From Murinocardiopsis flavida (GTDB lineage Bacteria > Actinomycetota > Actinomycetes > Streptosporangiales > Streptosporangiaceae): a stretch of 64,000 bases of DNA. Each line of letters begins with the position of its first letter. Position 1 is the first letter of the stretch. The stretch spans positions 1 through 64,000 of the forward strand of contig NZ_PYGA01000015.1 of the NCBI RefSeq assembly GCF_003014485.1, given 5' to 3'. The translations under genes and the position numbers were made by a program. The notes beneath the pieces are model-generated. The model was not told the DNA's origin. It searched no databases and saw only the letters and a list, made by a program, of their open reading frames with translations. Of this stretch, positions 59,410 through 64,000 are shown one piece after another.

Positions 59410-60713
59410 GATCGCGCATCCTGCTCGCACCCCGCTCGCTCCGGCCGCCGCGCGCGCTGCTGCGGCGGCGCATCACCCTGCGCACCCGGCTCGCCCTCAT
59501 CTACGGCGGCACGTTCCTCGTGGCCGGCGTCCTGCTGCTCGGCGTCACCTACACCCTGTTCGACCAGCAGATCGGCGGGACCGGCACCCGGATCTTCACC
59601 GCCCAGAAGGGCGACAAGGACGAGAAACCGCCCCTGTCGGGCGACGAGCCGCAGGTCAAAGGGAAGATCCTGGGGCAGTCCCCCGACGCGTCGCCGCCGC
59701 CCGACGCCACCGAGGCCGAGAAGTGGATGGCGGAGCAGCAGGAACAGCTGCGCGACGCCGCGACCACGTCCCTGGTCACCCAGGGCGGTATCGCGCTCCT
59801 CGTGGTCGGCGGGGCCGCCACCGCGTTCGGCTGGCTGGTGGCCGGCCGCGTGCTGGCGCCCCTGCACCGCGTCACCGACACGGCGCGCCGGATCGCCGGC
59901 GCCCCGGCCGCCGACCGCGGCCTGCACGAGCGCATCGCGCTGACAGGGCCCGACGACGAGGTGAAGGACCTCGCCGACACCTTCGACACGATGCTCGAAC
60001 GGCTCGACAGGTCCTTCGACGGGCAGCGCCGGTTCGTCGCCAACGCCTCACACGAACTGCGCACACCACTGACGCTGGGCCGCGCGCTGGTCGAGCTGGC
60101 CATGCACCGCCCGACGGCGTCCGACGACGTCAAGCGGCTCGGCACGGACCTGCTGGAGATCAACATCCGCCATGAGCGGCTGATCGGCGGACTGCTGATG
60201 CTGGCCGGGTCGGAGCGGGAGGTCACCGAGCGGCTGCCGGTCGACATGGCCGACGTGGTCGACCACGTGATCGTCCAGACCGCCCCCGAGGCCGAGCAGG
60301 CGGGCGTCACCGTGCACGGCACCGCCGACGAGGCGCTCACCGGCGGCGACGCGCTGCTGCTGGAGCGCCTGGTGTACAACCTGGTGGAGAACGGCATCCG
60401 GCACAACACCGGCGACGGCGGCTGGGTGGGCGTCACCAGCGGGGTCCGCGCGGGCAAGGCCGTGGTGGAGGTCGGCAACACCGGGCCGGTCGTGCCGCCC
60501 TACGAGGTGGCGGCGCTGTTCGAGCCGTTCCGGCGCCTCGGCGACGACCGGGTGGCCACCACCAAGGGCGCCGGGCTCGGCCTGTCCATCGTGCGGTCGG
60601 TGGCGCGCGCCCACGGCGGCGACGCCGCGGCGCGCCCGCGCGAAGGCGGCGGCATGACCGTCACCGTCACGCTCCCTCTGTGCGACGACACCGAACCCGC
60701 CGAACCGGCCTGA
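59406..60713 (+). CDS. Sensor histidine kinase (OmpR-partner type)
   Basis: The 435-residue kinase has two membrane helices (about 31-52 and 125-146) around an acidic, Pro-rich extracytoplasmic loop of about 70 residues. HAMP follows, then a HisKA domain with the phospho-acceptor His in NASHELRTPL and HATPase_c with LVYNLVENGIRHN and GAGLGLSIV. GTG 59406 overlaps the regulator stop. It probably senses the envelope or a compound exported by the divergent system. The domains are complete. Confidence 0.92.
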   Translation: MRSRILLAPRSLRPPRALLRRRITLRTRLALIYGGTFLVAGVLLLGVTYTLFDQQIGGTGTRIFTAQKGDKDEKPPLSGDEPQVKGKILGQSPDASPPPDATEAEKWMAEQQEQLRDAATTSLVTQGGIALLVVGGAATAFGWLVAGRVLAPLHRVTDTARRIAGAPAADRGLHERIALTGPDDEVKDLADTFDTMLERLDRSFDGQRRFVANASHELRTPLTLGRALVELAMHRPTASDDVKRLGTDLLEINIRHERLIGGLLMLAGSEREVTERLPVDMADVVDHVIVQTAPEAEQAGVTVHGTADEALTGGDALLLERLVYNLVENGIRHNTGDGGWVGVTSGVRAGKAVVEVGNTGPVVPPYEVAALFEPFRRLGDDRVATTKGAGLGLSIVRSVARAHGGDAAARPREGGGMTVTVTLPLCDDTEPAEPA

Positions 60714-60955
60714 CCCGGGCCGCCGGTCCGGTGGACCGGCACGCCGAAGGTGTTCCGTGGTCCGCTCGGATGCGCGCCGGGTCAGAGCCGCCGCGGCAGG
60801 TTTCCGCCATCTATCCGGTGTCCGGCGTGCCGGGCTGCGGGTCCGCGGCGGCGAGTCCGTCCAGGTGGCGTGCGATGAGCGCGCGCATCAGGGCCGGAGT
60901 GGTCGTGGCGGGCCGGGAATCCGCCGGCCGAGCCCCGGCGCCCGCGGACGGCCGG

Positions 60956-61807
60956 TCAGCCCTCGGCCCGCGTCACGGCGAACAGGCCGACCTCCTCCCT
61001 GGTGCTGGCGGTGCCCGTGAACCCGGCGTCCCTGGCCCACTGCTCGGTCGTGCGCGCGGGGCGGCACTCCATCACCCACGGGTCGCCGTCGCGGTTGGGC
61101 AGCACGTTGGCGATGAAGTCCAACTGCGGGTGGTGCTCCTGGGTGGTGAACACGAGGACGCCGCCGGGCGCCAGCAGGGCGCGCAGCCGCCGCATCGACG
61201 CTTGGATGCGGTGCTCGCTCAGGATCAGCTCGTAGAGGCCCGACACCACGATCACGTCGGGCGGCCCGTCGAGGAACGGGGCGGGCGCCGGGTCGAAGGC
61301 GTCGCCCTGCTCGTAGCGGATGTTGTCCAGGCCGCGTTCGGCGGCCTGCGCGGCGCCGCGCCGCAGGCCGTGGTCGGCGAGGTCGCGGCAGAGGATCCGG
61401 GCCCGGTGCGGTTGGTCCGCCGCCAGGTCCTGGAGGTAGCGGCCGGGGCCGGCGGCGACGTCCAGGATCCGGACGACGTCCTCCCGCCGCTCGATCTCGG
61501 TGCGCAGGACGTCGGTGAGGAGCGCGCGGCGCGCCCGGATCGCGCGCCACCCGACGGCGTTCAGGTACACCCGGTCGATGAGCCGGCCGACGCCCCACCG
61601 GCCGCCGGGCTCGTTCCGGTAGACGTAGTCGAGCATGGTGCCGCTGTCGAAGCCGTGCCGGTAGCCGATCCGGACGCCGTCGCTCAGCGTGCCGATGGTG
61701 CGCAGTGCCAGGCGCGTCAGCGCCCATTTCGCCTTCGTGACGGGCCCGGCGGTCGCGGTGGCTGTGGTCTGGAGAGGTGCCGCGGTGATCGCGGTTGCGT
61801 GGTTCAT
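60956..61807 (-). CDS. Class I SAM methyltransferase (Methyltransf_20-like)
   Basis: The 283-residue protein has IRARRALLTDVLRTEIERR before the SAM-binding loop ILDVAAGPGRYLQDL, then CRDLADHGLRRG and SGLYELILSE. This arrangement resembles Pfam Methyltransf_20, a putative methyltransferase often found fused or next to hydrolase domains and involved in lipid-related pathways in other bacteria. Here it stands alone. ATG 61807. The acceptor is unknown. The gap to the kinase gene (60714-60955) shows no gene. Confidence 0.8.
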   Translation of the reverse strand: MNHATAITAAPLQTTATATAGPVTKAKWALTRLALRTIGTLSDGVRIGYRHGFDSGTMLDYVYRNEPGGRWGVGRLIDRVYLNAVGWRAIRARRALLTDVLRTEIERREDVVRILDVAAGPGRYLQDLAADQPHRARILCRDLADHGLRRGAAQAAERGLDNIRYEQGDAFDPAPAPFLDGPPDVIVVSGLYELILSEHRIQASMRRLRALLAPGGVLVFTTQEHHPQLDFIANVLPNRDGDPWVMECRPARTTEQWARDAGFTGTASTREEVGLFAVTRAEG

Positions 61808-61906
61808 GGCTCCAGCGTGCGCGGCGCGGCGCCCGGCGGCATGAGTGCGGCGACGGGTGTCCGGGCGCGCTGCTACTCAACCGCGGCCGGGTACCCGGCG
61901 CCGGGT

Positions 61907-62893
61907 TCACGCCCGCAGGAACCGCGCCTCCACGTCCGGGTCCAGGCCGACGACGGGCCGGTCCGCGCGCTGCGGCGGTGCCCCGTCCAGGCCCTGGAGC
62001 CAGGCCCAGGTGTCGGCGACCGTCTCGGCGACGGGGCGGCAGCGCAGGCCGTCGGCGTGCGCCTTGGCGGTGTCGCCCTGGTGCAGCAGGTCGTAGTCGT
62101 CGCCGGGGGCGAGCCAGATGGGGAGGTCCAGCCACGGCCGGATGCCCGCGGCGAGGATGCGATCGGGCCCGCTCCACCGCAGATCGGCGGCCGACCCGGT
62201 GGCGCGCACGCACTCCGCCAGCAGTTCGCCCATGGTGGTGTGCCCGGGCGGGCTGACGACGTTGTAGGCGCCCCCGAGACCGCGGGCCGCGGCGTCGATG
62301 GTCCACGCGGCGAAGTCGCGCGCGTCGATGTACTGGAGGTCGAGGTCGGACGGTCCGGGGGCCAGCACGGGTCCGCCGCGGGCGATCCGCAGCAGCCACC
62401 ACGGCAGCCGGCCGATGTTCTCCCGCGGCCCGATGATCAGCCCGGGGCGGGCGAGCAGGGCGCGGTCGCCGAAGCTCTCGGCGGCGGCGAGCTCCCCACC
62501 CCGCTTCGCCCGCGCGTACTCGACGCCGCCGCCGTCGCCGGGCTCCGCGTCCACAACGGGGCCGTCCTCGGCCATGCCCGCCGCAGCGGGGGACGCGTAC
62601 ACCGAGCGGCTCGACACGTAGGCGTAGCTCCCGGCGCGGTCGGCGAGCAGGCGCGCGGTCGCGCGCACGGCCGAGGGCGCGCCGGACCAGGTGTCGACGA
62701 CGACGTCCCATTCGCCGCTCCCGAGGGCAGCGAGACCGCCGGTGCCCGTGCGGTCGCCCGCCAGTACGGTCGCGCCCTGCGGCGGGGCGTGGTTCCCCCG
62801 GTTGAACAGGGTCACGTCCCAGCCGCGGGACAGCGCCTCGTCGGCGGCCGCGCGCCCGACGAACTCCGTCCCGCCCAATATCAGGAGTCTCAT
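61907..62893 (-). CDS. NAD-dependent epimerase/reductase-like protein
   Basis: The 328-residue atypical extended SDR has LLILGGTEFVGRAAADEAL as its cofactor-binding start (GGTxFVG) and YVSSRSVYA, where Ser and Tyr are present, but the next YARAKRGGE carries YxxxK (YARAK). Relatives are isoflavone-reductase-like or CSP41-like proteins of unknown substrate. ATG 62893 has GGGAGAG upstream. It is 99 bp upstream of the methyltransferase gene in the same direction and may be co-transcribed with it. Confidence 0.83.
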   Translation of the reverse strand: MRLLILGGTEFVGRAAADEALSRGWDVTLFNRGNHAPPQGATVLAGDRTGTGGLAALGSGEWDVVVDTWSGAPSAVRATARLLADRAGSYAYVSSRSVYASPAAAGMAEDGPVVDAEPGDGGGVEYARAKRGGELAAAESFGDRALLARPGLIIGPRENIGRLPWWLLRIARGGPVLAPGPSDLDLQYIDARDFAAWTIDAAARGLGGAYNVVSPPGHTTMGELLAECVRATGSAADLRWSGPDRILAAGIRPWLDLPIWLAPGDDYDLLHQGDTAKAHADGLRCRPVAETVADTWAWLQGLDGAPPQRADRPVVGLDPDVEARFLRA

Positions 62894-62983
62894 GGCGCCC
62901 ACTCTCCCGGTATCGGGGCGCCACCGGAAGCGCCTACTGCTCGCAGCAGAATCGCGGTGGGCGCAGGGCGTACCGGCGGCGGG

Positions 62984-63874
62984 TCACTCGATCGGTTCGC
63001 CGACCATGCCGGAGCAGGGCGCGCCGGGCTCGGGGGTCTGCGGCCCCTGCTGGTACTCGCGGATGAACGCGTCGACGCGGTCGTCATCGGCGGACTCCAG
63101 GATGAGCTGCTTGCCCCACGCCGACAGCACGACCGGCCCCGGAAGGTCCTCGATCGGGCTGACGACCAGGTAGTCGCCGGTGGAGTACCGGCCGCGCAGT
63201 GACTCCACGTCCTCGGCGGGCAGGTCCGGGTCGTGGCTGATCCACACCGCGCCGTGCTCCAGCGAGTGCACGGCGTTCTCGGCGGGGACCTCCTCGTCGT
63301 AGACGCCGCAGTTGAGCCACTCCTGGCGGTGCTCGCCGCCCACGGGCGGGTGCTGCGGGTAGTCCACCGGCGAGTCGGTGTGCTCGGGGGAAAGGTCGTC
63401 GAAGCTCACGACGCCGTCGAGGTCGGAGTCGGCGACGTGCCCGCCCGGCTGCGTGGGGCCGGGTTCGGTGGAATCGCCCAGGAACATGTAGGCGCCCACG
63501 GCGCCGCCGCCGATGAGGACGAACAGCGCCACCACGACACCGACGACGATCCACGGCGCCGCGCTCCCCCGCTTGGGCGGTGGCCCCTGCGGATGGGCGC
63601 CCGGGGGCCAGTGGGGCGGCTGCGGCGGACCGGGCGGGGCGCCACCCGGGTGCTGCTGCTCCCGGCCGGGCGGGGGGCCGCCCGGATACGGGTACTGGCC
63701 GGGCGGGTACGCGCCCGGGGGGTAGGGGCCGGGCGGCGGGGGCTGCTGCCCTTCGGGGGGAGCCATCGCCGGACCCGGACCGCCCTCGTACTGCCGGGGG
63801 CCGGGCCCGGGCTGCTGCGGATTCGGGGGCGGGGGCGGGGCGCCGTGCCCGTACGGGTCCTGGGGATTCACCAC
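62984..63874 (-). CDS. DUF3105 membrane protein with Pro/Gly-rich N-terminus
   Basis: The 296-residue protein begins with about 100 residues of Pro/Gln/Gly-rich disordered sequence facing the cytoplasm. One membrane helix follows (about 108-130), then a DUF3105 domain outside the membrane (DYPQHPPVGGEHRQEWLNCGVYDE and AVHSLEHGAVWISHDP). The conserved His and Cys residues suggest a metal or redox site. A CSGM Cys near the end could pair with the NCGVY Cys. The function is unknown; in other actinomycetes the gene often lies near DUF305-type copper proteins (family knowledge). None is here. Confidence 0.88.
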   Translation of the reverse strand: MVNPQDPYGHGAPPPPPNPQQPGPGPRQYEGGPGPAMAPPEGQQPPPPGPYPPGAYPPGQYPYPGGPPPGREQQHPGGAPPGPPQPPHWPPGAHPQGPPPKRGSAAPWIVVGVVVALFVLIGGGAVGAYMFLGDSTEPGPTQPGGHVADSDLDGVVSFDDLSPEHTDSPVDYPQHPPVGGEHRQEWLNCGVYDEEVPAENAVHSLEHGAVWISHDPDLPAEDVESLRGRYSTGDYLVVSPIEDLPGPVVLSAWGKQLILESADDDRVDAFIREYQQGPQTPEPGAPCSGMVGEPIE

Positions 63875-63967
63875 AGGCGCACCTTACCGTCCGCGCGGCC
63901 GCCCACCGCGTGGTCCAGTGGTGCGAGCGACCGGGCGCCGCCGCCGGCCTGCCCGTCGCCTCCGAGG

Positions 63968-64000
63968 TCAGTGCGGGGCGCGGGCGACGACGAGGGCCAT
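63968..64000 (-). CDS. 3' end of a further minus-strand gene
   Basis: Eleven codons (MALVVARAPH and a stop) enter from the right edge. Coding continues beyond the window, so ATG at the edge need not be the start. The ending resembles the last strand of class I methyltransferases, but this is too short to assign. Confidence 0.3.
   Translation of the reverse strand: MALVVARAPH

Noticed and set aside
60680-63202. An 840-codon plus-strand frame opposite three minus-strand genes
   Set aside because: Low-complexity, Arg/Gly/Ala-rich product without domains; the opposite strand has clear methyltransferase, reductase and DUF3105 genes.

Overview
The window is chromosomal DNA from a high-GC actinomycete. 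Supporting signs are strong G/C bias at third codon positions, frequent GTG starts, leaderless promoters, a mycothiol-type isomerase homologue, an IdeR/DmdR-like iron box, and a conservon (sensor kinase, roadblock protein, DUF742 protein and GTPase). The Nocardiopsaceae (Nocardiopsis/Streptomonospora type) is my best guess, but that is inference and not proven by anything here. I found no rRNA, CRISPR array, phage, plasmid origin, PKS or NRPS. There is one tRNA, for Arg(ACG).

Layout. 1-673: transposase tail and a TIGR03086-type protein. 1-5.4 kb: a tight operon for a four-carbon sugar acid (KdgT-type permease, DUF1537 kinase, PdxA2-type dehydrogenase) with a GntR regulator and a perfect 10-bp inverted-repeat operator. 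5.6-8.6 kb: divergent gabD/gabT for 4-aminobutyrate breakdown. 8.8-13.7 kb: tRNA-Arg, then a less GC-rich accessory stretch with an AsnC regulator divergent from a Leu/Val-type dehydrogenase plus methyltransferase pair, an internally deleted hydrolase pseudogene and a small membrane protein. 13.7-21.9 kb: NarL-type two-component pair, CPBP protease, LysR/MFS divergon, RibD-like reductase, beta-lactamase-like hydrolase behind a CsoR-like operator, and an AAA kinase. 22.1-28.9 kb: P450 plus ferredoxin converging on an MpaB-type oxygenase and the conservon cvnDCBA.

29.3-35.6 kb: SUKH-like protein, TetR plus ABC exporter, RDD protein, and a RibD-like reductase divergent from a TetR. 35.7-43.1 kb: iron-siderophore binding lipoprotein, MFS exporter with an unusual leader, NhaA, an alanine/Na+ symporter, a methyltransferase and a cupin. 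43.1-49.3 kb: MarR, sensor kinase and response regulator in one operon, a secreted alpha/beta hydrolase, and an ABC exporter. 49.5-54.9 kb: KdpF-like mini-protein, HIT protein, a 3-TM protein, a PH/SHOCT-type protein, a fused ADP-ribosylglycohydrolase-phosphatase, and an epimerase plus TetR. 55.0-60.7 kb: a MacAB-like exporter operon whose ATPase is broken by an 8-bp tandem duplication, with a divergent OmpR-type two-component system and an 11-bp direct-repeat operator between them. 60.9-64 kb: methyltransferase, NAD-dependent reductase, DUF3105 membrane protein and the tail of one more gene.

The overall theme is many small, self-contained regulator/transporter or regulator/enzyme cassettes. 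Most have a recognisable palindrome between divergent genes. The likeliest new biology lies in the AsnC/dehydrogenase/methyltransferase cassette, the conservon with its oxygenases, the kinase with a C-terminal extracytoplasmic domain, and the glycohydrolase-phosphatase fusion.
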